Below, piece by piece: positions 46,574 to 55,740 of a stretch of 64,000 nt of DNA. Each line of letters begins with the position of its first letter. The stretch's first letter is position 1. A model generated the notes under the pieces. It ran no database searches and was not told the origin of the DNA. It was given only the letters and a program-made list of their open reading frames with translations. Made by a program: the position numbers and the translations under genes. The DNA comes from an endosymbiont of unidentified scaly snail isolate Monju (GTDB taxonomy: Bacteria; Pseudomonadota; Gammaproteobacteria; Chromatiales; Chromatiaceae): contig NZ_AP012978.1 in NCBI RefSeq assembly GCF_000801295.1, forward strand, positions 1,550,001-1,614,000. The letters are read 5' to 3'.

Positions 46574-47644
46574 TCACCGCACCCGCCGCAACAGCAACAG
46601 GGCCAGCACCAGAAAGACACCGGCCGGCACCACCGCCGTGACTGCCGGGTCTATCTGGTACACCACCGCCACGTACGACAGGGCCCGGGTGAGCAGGAAG
46701 AACACCGCACCCACCACTGCGCCCAGAAAGATGCGCTGCCCCACCCCCACATTGCGCCCCGCCCGCAGCACGAAGGGCACGGCGAGAAACAGCATCGCCA
46801 GGGTGGCGAAGGGGTTGACGATCTTCAGCCAGAAGGCCACCTCGTAGTCGATGGCCGACTGGGCATTCTCGCGCATGAAGGCAATGTAGTCGGCCAGCTC
46901 CCACAGAGGCAGCATGGTGGGACGGACCACCACGGCACTCAGCAAGGCCGGGTCCAGGGGCGAGTCCCAACGCGCCGATGCCAGGGAACGGACCTGCACG
47001 CCGCCTTCGTCCAGTTCACTCTGCGCGATGTCCCGCAGTACCCAGTGGTCGCCCTCGTAATCCGCACGTGCGGCATGCGTGGCCAGGCGCAGCCGGTCGT
47101 CACCGTCGAACTCGTAGATGGTGATGTCGCGCAGGTGCCGGCCATCGCCCAGGGAACGGATGTTGATGAAGGCCTGCTCGTCCCGTGCCCAGAAACCATA
47201 ACGGCTGGTCAGGGCCTGTTGGCCCAGCAGCTTGCCGGTACGCAATTCCTGGGCATACTGCTCGGCCGGCGGCGCCAGCAGTTCACTGAAGGCGACCACC
47301 ACCAGCATCATCAGCACGCCCACCTTGAGTACGGCCAGCATGATGTGTCCCAGCGAGAACCCCGCCGTACGCATCGCCACCAGTTCACTGCGCGCCGCCA
47401 GCCCGCCCAGGCCGAGCAGGCTGCCAAGCAGTGCGGCCACGGGAAAGACCTCGAACAGGTAGCGCGGAGCGGTGAGCAGGGACACCAGCAGGGCATCCCC
47501 CATGGTGTAGCCACCGCGGCTGACCTGGTCCAGCTCCTCGACCAGATTGACGAAGGAGAGCAGGATCACCAGCACCAGGATGGTCATGGCGGTAGCGCGC
47601 GCGATGGTCCAGCCAATATAGCGATCGAGAATACCGAACATCAT
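46574..47644 (-). CDS. lptG: LPS export ABC transporter permease LptG
   Basis: Inner-membrane subunit of the LptB2FG transporter that extracts LPS and hands it to LptC/A. The 356-residue protein has six membrane helices in the 3+3 LptF/G layout: DRYIGWTIARATAMTILVLV, then EVFPVAALLGSLLGLGGLAA with the SELVAMRTAG coupling helix, LKVGVLMMLVVVAFSELL, a periplasmic beta-jellyroll domain (about 100-265) and three C-terminal helices (AMLFLAVPFVLRAG, RIFLGAVVGAVFFLLTRAL). It overlaps lptF by four bases. Confidence 0.95.
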   Translation of the reverse strand: MMFGILDRYIGWTIARATAMTILVLVILLSFVNLVEELDQVSRGGYTMGDALLVSLLTAPRYLFEVFPVAALLGSLLGLGGLAARSELVAMRTAGFSLGHIMLAVLKVGVLMMLVVVAFSELLAPPAEQYAQELRTGKLLGQQALTSRYGFWARDEQAFINIRSLGDGRHLRDITIYEFDGDDRLRLATHAARADYEGDHWVLRDIAQSELDEGGVQVRSLASARWDSPLDPALLSAVVVRPTMLPLWELADYIAFMRENAQSAIDYEVAFWLKIVNPFATLAMLFLAVPFVLRAGRNVGVGQRIFLGAVVGAVFFLLTRALSYVAVVYQIDPAVTAVVPAGVFLVLALLLLRRVR

Positions 47645-48744
47645 GCCGCCCGTCGCTCACGCCAGCGTCGCAACCAACCGGCCAGCCAGAAGGAGTCGGC
47701 TAGCATCACCAGGCCACCGATGCCGATCATCACCAGCGCCACCCACCACATGCCCAGCCAGGCCGGCAGCACGCCCAGCTCCATCCAGCGCTCGGCCACG
47801 CGTTGCAGGTTCATGAAAACGAAATACACCAGCACCGCCAGGCCCACCCGACCATAGACATCGCCGCGTGGCCGGGTGCGTGCCAGCGGTACCGCCAGCA
47901 AGGCGAATACCAGCACGCCTGTCGGCACCGACAGGCGATACTGGATCTCGGCGCGGGCCGGCAGGCTGCCGTCACGCCAGAGATCGTCGGTCGCACGCGC
48001 GCCCACCCGCAGGCGCCGCTGCCCCAGGTCGAGCCGCGGCAGGCGCAGGGCATACTCGCCAAAGGTGGCTACCGCATAGTCCGCCTGACCCGGCCGCCCT
48101 TCGTAACGACGACCGTCGGCCAGTATCACGAAGCGATCGCCGCTGGCCTGGTCGAATGCCTGGTAGGCCTCCCGGGCGACCACGATGCCGGAACGCCCGT
48201 GCTGACGGTCCCGCACGAACACACCTTGCAGGCGGCGACCATCGTCCGACATGCCCCGGGTATAGATCACCAGCCGCCCCTTGTCGAAATCGTTGAAGCG
48301 GCCGGGGCGGATACCGCCGATATCCAGCACGTCGCGTTGTGCGAGCTTGATCCGTTCGATGGCGGCATTGGCCCAGGGCAGGCCCTCGAACGACAGGATG
48401 GCCGTCAGCAGCGCCAGCGGCACGGCCAGCAACATGACCGACCGATAGAACCGCGCCGGGCCCACGCCTGCTGCCTGCAAGGCCACCATCTCGCCATCAC
48501 GGTACATGCCGCCCAGCACCCACAGCAGGGAAAAGAAGAAAGCCGGCGGCAACAGCACACCCAGCACCTTGATCGCCTGCAGCCCGAGCAGACTCAACAC
48601 CACGTGCGGGCTGATATTGCCCGCCGCGGCCTTGCCCAGCAGCTTGACGAAGTGGCTCGCCAGCAACACCAGCATCAGGATCAGCAAGGTGACCAGCAGT
48701 GCCTTGAACACCTCGCGCATCAGCAATCTGTCGATGAGGGTCAC
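47641..48744 (-). CDS. lptF: LPS export ABC transporter permease LptF
   Basis: Partner of LptG in LPS extraction. The 367-residue protein begins MTLIDRLLMREVFKALLVTL, has HVVLSLLGLQAIKVLGVLLP, the coupling helix GGMYRDGEMVALQAAGVGPA, a periplasmic domain and three C-terminal helices ([40 protein letters not shown]). LptF precedes LptG as in most gammaproteobacteria, and pepA diverges upstream, also the standard order, with the promoter region between (48745-48908). Confidence 0.95.
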   Translation of the reverse strand: MTLIDRLLMREVFKALLVTLLILMLVLLASHFVKLLGKAAAGNISPHVVLSLLGLQAIKVLGVLLPPAFFFSLLWVLGGMYRDGEMVALQAAGVGPARFYRSVMLLAVPLALLTAILSFEGLPWANAAIERIKLAQRDVLDIGGIRPGRFNDFDKGRLVIYTRGMSDDGRRLQGVFVRDRQHGRSGIVVAREAYQAFDQASGDRFVILADGRRYEGRPGQADYAVATFGEYALRLPRLDLGQRRLRVGARATDDLWRDGSLPARAEIQYRLSVPTGVLVFALLAVPLARTRPRGDVYGRVGLAVLVYFVFMNLQRVAERWMELGVLPAWLGMWWVALVMIGIGGLVMLADSFWLAGWLRRWRERRAA

Positions 48745-48908
48745 CGGACCTCCTGGCGGGTATCGCGCCGGGACCGCTCCGGGCCGGCCTTTGCTACACT
48801 CAGTCCTCTGTCGCCACCACAGCGGGCGGCGCTGCGCGGCATGCTAGCAAATCGGCGCCGGTCACGCCTCGGCGGGCGCGCCGGACCACCGTCACCAAGA
48901 GGATACCG

Positions 48909-50396
48909 ATGAAGTACAACAGCAAGCACGTCCCGGTTACCGATCTCAAGACGCCCTGCCTGATCGTCGGTGTGCATGAACGCCACCGCGCCAGCACGGC
49001 CTTCGACACGCTGGATCAGGCCAGCGGCGGCCTGCTGCGCCGTATCCTGCGCAAGGGCGATTTCCACGGCAGGACGGGCGAAACCCTGATGCTCTACCAG
49101 GTCGAGGGCATCGCCGCGGCGCGGATCGTGCTGCTCGGCCTGGGGCGGCAGAAGGACTTTTCGGCACTGACCTTCGGTGAGGCGCTGCGCAAGGCCACCC
49201 CCGCGCTGAAGCAGGCGAACATTGGCTCCCTCGCCATCTGCCTGCCCGACGATGAGGACGGTTATGCACTGGTGCGCGAGGCCATCGCCGGCATCGAGGC
49301 CGCGGTGTACCGCTTCGACGAGTGCAAGAGCGAAGTCGAGAAACCGCGCAAGCCACTGCGCCAGGCAACCTTCGTCACCGACGATCGGCGTCATCTGAAG
49401 CGCCTGCAGAAGGCCTGCGCCCACGGACAGGCCATCGCCAACGGCGCCCGGCTGGCGCGCGACCTGGGCAACCTGCCGGGCAATATCTGCACCCCCACCT
49501 ACCTGGCCGAGCAGGCGCACAAGCTGGCACGAGGCCAGCGCAAGCTGAAGGTCACCGTGCTCGAAGAGAAGGACATGGAAAAGCTGGGCATGGGCGCCCT
49601 GCTCTCGGTGTCACGCGGCAGCCGTCAGCCGGCCAAGCTCATCGTGATGGAATACCGGGGTGGCAAGCGCGGCAGCAAGCCCGTCGCCCTGGTCGGCAAG
49701 GGCCTGACCTTCGACGCCGGCGGCATCTCCATCAAGCCGGCGCAAGCCATGGACGAGATGAAATACGACATGTGCGGTGGCGCCAGCGTGTTCGGCACCC
49801 TCGCCGCCTGCCTGGAACTGGATCTGCCGATCAACGTGGTCGGCGTGGTGCCCGCGTCGGAGAACCTGCCCGACGGCAACGCCAACAAGCCTGGCGACAT
49901 CGTGACCACGATGTCCGGCCAGACCGTGGAGGTGCTCAATACCGACGCCGAGGGCCGCCTGATCCTGTGCGATGCGCTGACCTACACCGAGCGCTTCGAA
50001 CCGGCGGCAGTGATCGACATCGCCACGCTGACCGGGGCCTGCATCATCGCCCTGGGCCACCATGCCAGCGGGCTGATGGCCAACGACGACCGCCTGGCCG
50101 AGGAGATCACCCGCGCCGGCGAAGCCGCCAACGACCGGGTCTGGCGCCTGCCGCTCTGGGACGACTACCAGAAGCAGCTCGACTCCAACTTCGCCGACAT
50201 GGCCAATATCGGCGGTCGCGCCGCGGGCACCATCACCGCCGCCTGCTTCCTCTCGCGCTTCACCAAGTCCTTCAAGTGGGCGCACCTGGACATCGCCGGC
50301 ACCGCCTGGGTCTCGGGCAACGACAAGGGGGCCACCGGGCGTCCCGTCCCCTTGTTGACCCAATTTCTCATGAAACGCTGTAAAGTCACTGATTGA
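48909..50396 (+). CDS. pepA: leucyl aminopeptidase PepA
   Basis: Two-metal M17 aminopeptidase; the E. coli homologue also binds DNA at XerCD sites. The 495-residue protein has the metal and catalytic residues in ALVGKGLTFDAGGISIKPAQ, MDEMKYDMCGGASVFGTLAA, the signature NTDAEGRLILCDALTY and GACIIALGHHASGLM, with the N-terminal M17 domain intact. Length equals that of E. coli PepA. Divergent from lptF and followed by holC, the standard pepA-holC order. Confidence 0.97.
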   Translation: MKYNSKHVPVTDLKTPCLIVGVHERHRASTAFDTLDQASGGLLRRILRKGDFHGRTGETLMLYQVEGIAAARIVLLGLGRQKDFSALTFGEALRKATPALKQANIGSLAICLPDDEDGYALVREAIAGIEAAVYRFDECKSEVEKPRKPLRQATFVTDDRRHLKRLQKACAHGQAIANGARLARDLGNLPGNICTPTYLAEQAHKLARGQRKLKVTVLEEKDMEKLGMGALLSVSRGSRQPAKLIVMEYRGGKRGSKPVALVGKGLTFDAGGISIKPAQAMDEMKYDMCGGASVFGTLAACLELDLPINVVGVVPASENLPDGNANKPGDIVTTMSGQTVEVLNTDAEGRLILCDALTYTERFEPAAVIDIATLTGACIIALGHHASGLMANDDRLAEEITRAGEAANDRVWRLPLWDDYQKQLDSNFADMANIGGRAAGTITAACFLSRFTKSFKWAHLDIAGTAWVSGNDKGATGRPVPLLTQFLMKRCKVTD

Positions 50397-50452
50397 TGGT
50401 CTATGCTTTGGATGCTCAGTAAAAACAAGCGACCGCGTCACCGGACGGAAAG

Positions 50453-50881
50453 GTGACCAGAGTCGACTTCTACGTGGTCGCCGCACATGGCCGCGGCAAT
50501 CGCCATGTGCTGGCCTGCCGGGTTGCCGACAAGGCCCGCAGGACCGGACATCGCGTGGTGATCCACACGCCGTCACCCGAGGAGGCGCGACACATGGACC
50601 GCCTGCTCTGGACCTTCCAGGACCAGAGCTTCGTCCCACACGGCTTGCTGGGGGAAGCCGACCCTGCCTGTAACCCGATCCTCATCGGGGATGCATCGCA
50701 AGCCATCGAGGAACACGATGTCCTCATCAATCTGGCCATGGAGGTGCCGACATTCTTCAGCCGTTTCCAGCGGCTGGCAGAATGCGTAGACAATGAACAG
50801 GCCGTGCGTGAAGCGAGCCGCCAGCGGTATCGTTTCTATCGTGACAGGGGCTATCCCCTGGAGATGCACGAGATTGCCTGA
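50453..50881 (+). CDS. holC: DNA polymerase III chi subunit HolC
   Basis: Connects the clamp loader to SSB. The 142-residue protein begins TRVDFYVVAAHGRGNRHVLA with CRVADKARRTGHRVVIHTPS, then LLWTFQDQSFVPHGLLGEAD, NPILIGDASQAIEEHDVLIN and YRFYRDRGYPLEMHEI, the chi-fold pattern. The usual downstream neighbour valS is not present in the window. Confidence 0.94.
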   Translation: MTRVDFYVVAAHGRGNRHVLACRVADKARRTGHRVVIHTPSPEEARHMDRLLWTFQDQSFVPHGLLGEADPACNPILIGDASQAIEEHDVLINLAMEVPTFFSRFQRLAECVDNEQAVREASRQRYRFYRDRGYPLEMHEIA

Positions 50882-50898
50882 GAATAGAGGGGGCCATT

Positions 50899-51204
50899 AT
50901 GTTGAATAAAAAGCATATTCCGGTAATCAGGAGTGTTTTGGGGGACAGCAGGGAAGTGATGGAGAACGAGGAGGCCGGAGCGGATGTGCTGCTCGACCCG
51001 GCTCGCGCCGAGGAACTGGCCCAATCGTTGGAGCAACAGCTCCAGCCCATCATCAAGGAAGCCATCCGGGATGCCGTCAAGGACAGCGCCCGCCGTCTGG
51101 CCCGAGACCTGCGGCACCGGCTGGAGAACGAACTGTCGCTGATGATCCGCGAAGCCGTGGACGAGGCCATCCACAGCGATCGCGCCAGTCAGCGACGCGG
51201 CTGA
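50899..51204 (+). CDS. small helical protein downstream of holC, function unknown
   Basis: A 101-residue mostly helical protein, MLNKKHIPVIRSVLGDSREV with an acidic middle and a terminal amphipathic segment (EQQLQPIIKEAIRDAVKDSA, LSLMIREAVDEAIHSDRA). A GAGGGGG ribosome site precedes the ATG. It follows holC by 17 bases on the same strand. I do not recognise a family. Its 3' end overlaps the frame drawn for the convergent PAP2 gene, whose true end is doubtful (see that entry). Hydrophilic, no signal peptide. Confidence 0.6.
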   Translation: MLNKKHIPVIRSVLGDSREVMENEEAGADVLLDPARAEELAQSLEQQLQPIIKEAIRDAVKDSARRLARDLRHRLENELSLMIREAVDEAIHSDRASQRRG

Positions 51205-51877
51205 GCGGTCGTGCTGCCCGCCGGCGGCCACCCCCCCCCAGCAGCAGCCGCGCCACCACCAGGGCGGTCACCAGTACGATCGGGTAGCCGAACAGGACGT
51301 CGCTGAGGAAGTGCGCGCCCTGGATCACGCGCCCGCCACCGACCAGCAGGCCGATCGCCCCGCCCCACCATAGCCAGCGGCGATCACCCAGCACCCAGGC
51401 AAAGGCCAGGAACCAGAACCCCATGGCGGCATGTCCGCTGACGAAGGAACAGTTCGAGGCGCACTGATCCGCCGGTTCGAAGGCCGGGGTGAACCGGCGC
51501 TCACCACCGAATTGCTCCACGGTAGCCGGGCGTGCGCGACCCGACTCGGCCTTGAACACCTCGTTGACCAGCAGGCCGGGGCCGATACCCATCACCAGGA
51601 ACAGGAACAACAGGCGCCGCCGCAGGCCGGCCTCGGCCCTGCCCCGCCACCACCAGCTCGCGAAAAACAGCCACACCAGCATCGGCACTGCCACATAGGG
51701 CAAGTCACGAAACAGCGCGTAACTCCACTGCACGGGCAGCAGTTCCCGCAGAAAGAACCCCTCCTGTGCATCCCAGAACCAGCCGCTGACCGTCAGGTCG
51801 ATGGCCGGCACCTGCCAGAACAGCAGTTGCAGGGCCAGCAGGGTTGGGATCGGCCAGAACCGCAACAGCCACTTCAT
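51077..51877 (-). CDS. PAP2-family phosphatase (probable end nearer 51189)
   Basis: Integral-membrane phosphatase of the PAP2/lipid-phosphate type, of the sort removing phosphate from lipid A or undecaprenyl diphosphate. Motifs: KAESGRARP (Lys-x6-Arg-Pro), CSFVSGHAAMGF (Ser-Gly-His) and GGRVIQGAHFLSDVLFGYP (Arg-x5-His-x3-Asp), with six hydrophobic segments. The last 50 residues after LLLGGGG lie antisense to the small helical gene and are not conserved. A run of nine Gs (51231-51239, minus) sits exactly there: with ten Gs the frame would end at 51189 just beyond the neighbour. Probably a homopolymer miscount or a variable tract. Overlaps the GT39 gene by four bases upstream. Confidence 0.82.
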   Translation of the reverse strand: MKWLLRFWPIPTLLALQLLFWQVPAIDLTVSGWFWDAQEGFFLRELLPVQWSYALFRDLPYVAVPMLVWLFFASWWWRGRAEAGLRRRLLFLFLVMGIGPGLLVNEVFKAESGRARPATVEQFGGERRFTPAFEPADQCASNCSFVSGHAAMGFWFLAFAWVLGDRRWLWWGGAIGLLVGGGRVIQGAHFLSDVLFGYPIVLVTALVVARLLLGGGGRRRAARPLSRVADWRDRCGWPRPRLRGSSATVRSPAGAAGLGPDGGRCP

Positions 51878-53349
51878 GGCGAGGCATACCCCCGAAAACC
51901 GGTGAGACGATAGACATACAGACGCCGGATCAGGTCCGGATAGACCCCGACCCGCAGGATGGCGACCAGCTCGCCCTGCGCGAAACGCGTCAGCACACTG
52001 TCGTCCAGCGCCCGGCGGCTCACGAACAGGAATTCGCCATCCGCATGATCGGCGATGTCGTCATGCAGGTCGTACTGATGGCGCCAGCGGCGTGACGGAT
52101 TCCACGAACGCAACACCGGCGGACGCCCATCCAGGCGCGCATGATACCCCAGCAGGGCCAGCAGCTTGCGCGAATCGGACAACAGCACCGCGCGCGGGTA
52201 ACGTCGGCGGACATCCACCAGTTGCGTCCCCAGCTCACGCCAGCACAGGCGCTTGAACCAGGGGTCGGTCTTGCGCGTGAGCTGAACGCCAAGCACATCC
52301 GCCAGGGCGTGATAGTGATAGAGACCGGCCACCAGCAGCAGGTTCAGGCCAATGGCGGCGAACAGCCAGCGCCGTGCGTGGGTCAGCAACCAGTGCACCG
52401 CCACCAGGGTGAGGCCGATATAGGCCGGCGCCGCCCAGTTGAGATTGGCCTCGTGCCGCCAGGCCTGGTAGCTCACCAGCCCGAGCAACGGCAGCGAGGC
52501 GAGCAGGAGCAGCCGGGCCGCCGGATCACGCCACAGGGCGGGCCGCCCGATCCACAATGGCAGGGACAGTGCCAGCAAGGGACCGAAGGCCCCGACCTGC
52601 CCCAGCAGGTATTCGCCCAGGTTTCCCCAGTCGCCTGCCCGGGGAATCGCCACGGTGATATGGCGGGTGTGATCCACCGTAACCCAGTCGTGGGTCGCCA
52701 GCCACCACAGGTTGGGCGACCAGGCCAGCACGGCGACCCCGAGACCCGCCCACAGCCGGGGCGAGGCCATCCTCGACCGCCAGCGCGCATCGGCCAGCAG
52801 GGCCAACGCCAGTCCCACCGCCAGGGCCCCGATAGTGTACTTGGAGAGCAGGCCCAGCCCGGCCATCGCCCCGGTGAACAGCCACCAGCGCAGCGCGTCG
52901 CGCTCGACGGCACGCACGAAGCCATAGAGGGTAGCGGCCCAGAAGCACATCAACGGCGCATCGGTACTGGCGAACACCGACAGCACCCCGACCAGCGGCA
53001 GCGACTGGAAGGCGATCGCAGCCCAGGCGCCGGTGCGTGCATCGAACAGGCGCGCACCGATGCCATACACGAACAGGGCCGCAACAGCGTGGAAGAACAC
53101 GGCGACCGACTTGATCACCGCCAGCCCATCGCCCAGCAGCGCCGTCACCCCGGCCAGCACCCAGGTCAGCAGGGGCGGCTTGGAAAAATACCCCGCCTCC
53201 AGGTGACGCGCCCAGTCCAGATAGTAGGCCTCTTCCACGTCCAGCGGGATGTCGCCCCAGAGCAGCACCGCCAGGCGATACAGGGCCAACCCCCAGACCC
53301 CCCACCAGGCCAGGCGCAGCCAGAACACCCTGTCCCCTGCCCTGCTCAT
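51874..53349 (-). CDS. ArnT/PMT-type glycosyltransferase (GT39-like), integral membrane
   Basis: A polyprenyl-phosphate-sugar-dependent glycosyltransferase of 491 residues. The first loop has Asp-Val-Glu-Glu-Ala-Tyr-Tyr in DIPLDVEEAYYLDWARHLE and SKPPLLTWVLAG, as in the ArnT/PMT superfamily. About 11 hydrophobic segments follow (for example VAVFFHAVAALFVYGIGARL, GALAVGLALALLADA, LLLLASLPLLGLVSYQAW). The C-terminal 130 residues are soluble (TRKTDPWFKRLCWRELGTQL, FLFVSRRALDDSVLTRF). Donor sugar not deducible. Forms a run with two PAP2 genes, a second glycosyltransferase and a GT2 synthase, by four-base overlaps. Confidence 0.87.
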   Translation of the reverse strand: MSRAGDRVFWLRLAWWGVWGLALYRLAVLLWGDIPLDVEEAYYLDWARHLEAGYFSKPPLLTWVLAGVTALLGDGLAVIKSVAVFFHAVAALFVYGIGARLFDARTGAWAAIAFQSLPLVGVLSVFASTDAPLMCFWAATLYGFVRAVERDALRWWLFTGAMAGLGLLSKYTIGALAVGLALALLADARWRSRMASPRLWAGLGVAVLAWSPNLWWLATHDWVTVDHTRHITVAIPRAGDWGNLGEYLLGQVGAFGPLLALSLPLWIGRPALWRDPAARLLLLASLPLLGLVSYQAWRHEANLNWAAPAYIGLTLVAVHWLLTHARRWLFAAIGLNLLLVAGLYHYHALADVLGVQLTRKTDPWFKRLCWRELGTQLVDVRRRYPRAVLLSDSRKLLALLGYHARLDGRPPVLRSWNPSRRWRHQYDLHDDIADHADGEFLFVSRRALDDSVLTRFAQGELVAILRVGVYPDLIRRLYVYRLTGFRGYASP

Positions 53350-54167
53350 CGGCGATCGGACAGGTAATCCAGTGCGAACTGGGCCGCCATGGCAAACACC
53401 AGCGGCCAGACCAGCCAGTCGGCAGACGGGTTGCCTGCATCGGACAACAGCAGCACCGGCAAGGCCCCCAACGGCAACAGCAGCAGCGCAAGATGCACGC
53501 GCGGACGCAGGCCGGCCCGCCAGTGCAGGCTGAGCCAGGTGCCCATTGCTGCGGCCAGCATGCCACCAAAGGCGCCAGCCAGCACATCCTGTGGCCAGTG
53601 CACGCCCAGTGCCACCCGACTCAGGCCCACCAGAGTGGCGGCCAGCAACGCCGCTGCCCGTACGTGTCCGCTGCGCGTGCAGGCCGCGAGCACGCCAAAG
53701 AACACGAAGGCCGAAGTGGTATGACCCGAGGGAAAGCTGTGCGAATGCAGCACCGGACCGATCACCCTCAGCGCTTCCGGCGACAGCACGGCGGGGGGCC
53801 GCAGGGCATCGACCAGGTGCTTGAGGCCACGGCTGTAGAGCGCGCCCAGCACGGCGGCCAGCACCATGGCCCAGAGCAGTTCGGGGTGCCGGCGGGCGAA
53901 CAGCAAGGTGAGCGCCAGCAGCAACCGTTCGTCACCGAAACGGGTGATGGCCTCCCAGGCCAGGTCGGGCAACAAGGCACCCAGCAGGGGATGCAGGACA
54001 GAGAAACCGGCGTGATACCCCCCCGACCAGGCCAGCAGAATGCCCAGCCAGGCCACGGCAATGGTCAACAGCAACAGGGTATCGATCCCCGCCGGCAAAC
54101 AGCGCCGCTGGCGCTCGCGCGCCCATTGCATCACCGATGCCAGTCGCACGCCCGACTCATCCATCAC
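53346..54167 (-). CDS. PAP2-family phosphatase
   Basis: A 273-residue membrane phosphatase with all three PAP2 motifs: KHLVDALRPPAV (Lys-x6-Arg-Pro), HSFPSGHTTSAF and SRVALGVHWPQDVLAG (Ser-Arg-x5-His-x3-Asp), and six hydrophobic segments. The N terminus has an extra Arg-rich cytoplasmic stretch (WARERQRRCLP). It lies between two glycosyltransferase genes, overlapping both by a few bases, and may recycle polyprenyl phosphate released by them, or modify lipid A. It is not a duplicate of the PAP2 gene at 51077 (different motif 1 and flanks). Confidence 0.92.
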   Translation of the reverse strand: MMDESGVRLASVMQWARERQRRCLPAGIDTLLLLTIAVAWLGILLAWSGGYHAGFSVLHPLLGALLPDLAWEAITRFGDERLLLALTLLFARRHPELLWAMVLAAVLGALYSRGLKHLVDALRPPAVLSPEALRVIGPVLHSHSFPSGHTTSAFVFFGVLAACTRSGHVRAAALLAATLVGLSRVALGVHWPQDVLAGAFGGMLAAAMGTWLSLHWRAGLRPRVHLALLLLPLGALPVLLLSDAGNPSADWLVWPLVFAMAAQFALDYLSDRR

Positions 54168-55740
54168 CGGACTCCCGCGCCTCGATGGCGACCAGTACCG
54201 CCGGCCCCTGGCGGAACACCACGCGCCGCTCCCACGGCAACGGCAGGGCGAGGAAATCGTCCAGCTTGTCGATCCGCAGGTAGACCCACTGCCCCGGGCG
54301 CAACGCGGCCGGATCGCGCAACCTCGGACTCACCTGCTGCGCGTAGACGCTCACGCTGGGTTGATGGACGCGGTAGAAGACCACGGACTTGCCTTGCGCA
54401 CGGGCGAGCAGCCCGGCGGCGCGGGGACCGTCCTGCAACACCCCCATCACCCCCGGCAGCACGATGAAGGCCACGGCCGCCCCCTGCACGAAACCGGCCA
54501 GCAACAGGCGCTGCCAGACCGGCAGGCGCAGCAGGGCTACCCCTGCCAGCAGCACCAGCGCAGCGGTCAGCAGCCATTGTGGCGTGCCCGAAAACCGCGC
54601 CGTGCCCTCGCGGAACAGGGTCAGTTCGTAGAGCCGGTCGGTCTGCCCTGCCGCCCAGTCCAGGGCCTGCGGCAGCAGGGCGAACAGCGCCATCAGGATG
54701 AAGACCGGCAGGAAGTGCGGCCAGGTCCGACGCAGATTGCCCCGGTACCGTGCCATGGGGATCAGGGCCCCGGTGATGCCGTACAGCAGGTAGTGCGGCA
54801 GCTTGGTCGCCGAGAAGGAAAAGAACAGCAGCACACAGAAGAACCACAGCCAGGCGAAACGGTCCAGCGGATCCCGCCGGGCCTCGGGCAGCCGTCGCAG
54901 CGTGGCGACCAGCCAGCCGGCAAAGGGCATCACCAGCAGCGGGGCCACCGCCGCGAAGTACAGCAGGCTGCCGCCGTGCCCCTCCATCGCCCCGTTGTAG
55001 CGATCGAGGTTGTGATGCAGGTAGAAGCCCTCGAAGAAGGCCCAGCCCGTGTCCAGGTAGACGGCGATGTGCCAGGGCAGCACGATCGCCAGGAACAGCG
55101 CGATGCCCGGCCAGTGGAACACTGCGCGCAGCCAGTCGCGCCAGGCACCCAGGCTGACATAGAACAGCCCGCTGACCAGCAGCGGAAAGAACACCGCCAC
55201 CGGTCCCTTGGTGAGAAAACCCAGCCCCAGCCACAGGAAGATGCGCAGGTGCAGGCCGCGCGCGGGCTGTTTCCAGTAGCGGTAGATGTCGAACATCGTC
55301 AGCGCGAGGAACAGGTTGAGCAGCGCATCGGCCACCGCCGCGCGTGCAATCAACCCCACGTACAGCGACAGCGACAGCAACAGGGCTGCGACGAAGGCCG
55401 TCTCGCGGTCGACCTGCCGGCGCACGAAGGCGAACAGCGCCCACACCCAGGCCAGGGCAGCCAGCACCGAAGGCAGGCGCAGGGCGAACTCGTTCAGGCC
55501 GAACAGCTTCGCCGAGGCCGCCTGCAACCAGTAGATGAGGATGGGCTTGTCGTGCCGTGGCGCACCGTTGAGGTAAATGGAGGTGTAATTGCCCGAGGCC
55601 AGCATCTCGCGCGTGGCCTCGGTGAAGGCGCCCTCGTCCAGGTCGTACAGCGGCGCCGACCAGAACCCCCAGACCATCAGCACCAGCGCCAGGGCCAGTG
55701 CCGCTGGACGGGTCGAGAACCGCGACAGGTACTGCGACAT
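54157..55740 (-). CDS. ArnT-like glycosyltransferase (GT39/GT83-type)
   Basis: A 527-residue integral-membrane glycosyltransferase. N-terminal loop APLYDLDEGAFTEATREMLA and NYTSIYLNGAPRHDKPILIY (Asp-Glu and the Arg-His-Asp-Lys-Pro pattern) match the ArnT superfamily of lipid-linked-sugar transferases. There are about 11 hydrophobic segments and a soluble C-terminal domain (SVVFYRVHQPSVSVYAQQVS, PGQWVYLRIDKLDDFLALPL). ArnT adds aminoarabinose to lipid A; the rest of the arn pathway is not in the window, so the donor may be a different polyprenyl sugar made by the GT2 synthase next to it. Its stop lies 10 bases inside the downstream PAP2 gene. Confidence 0.89.
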   Translation of the reverse strand: MSQYLSRFSTRPAALALALVLMVWGFWSAPLYDLDEGAFTEATREMLASGNYTSIYLNGAPRHDKPILIYWLQAASAKLFGLNEFALRLPSVLAALAWVWALFAFVRRQVDRETAFVAALLLSLSLYVGLIARAAVADALLNLFLALTMFDIYRYWKQPARGLHLRIFLWLGLGFLTKGPVAVFFPLLVSGLFYVSLGAWRDWLRAVFHWPGIALFLAIVLPWHIAVYLDTGWAFFEGFYLHHNLDRYNGAMEGHGGSLLYFAAVAPLLVMPFAGWLVATLRRLPEARRDPLDRFAWLWFFCVLLFFSFSATKLPHYLLYGITGALIPMARYRGNLRRTWPHFLPVFILMALFALLPQALDWAAGQTDRLYELTLFREGTARFSGTPQWLLTAALVLLAGVALLRLPVWQRLLLAGFVQGAAVAFIVLPGVMGVLQDGPRAAGLLARAQGKSVVFYRVHQPSVSVYAQQVSPRLRDPAALRPGQWVYLRIDKLDDFLALPLPWERRVVFRQGPAVLVAIEARESGDG

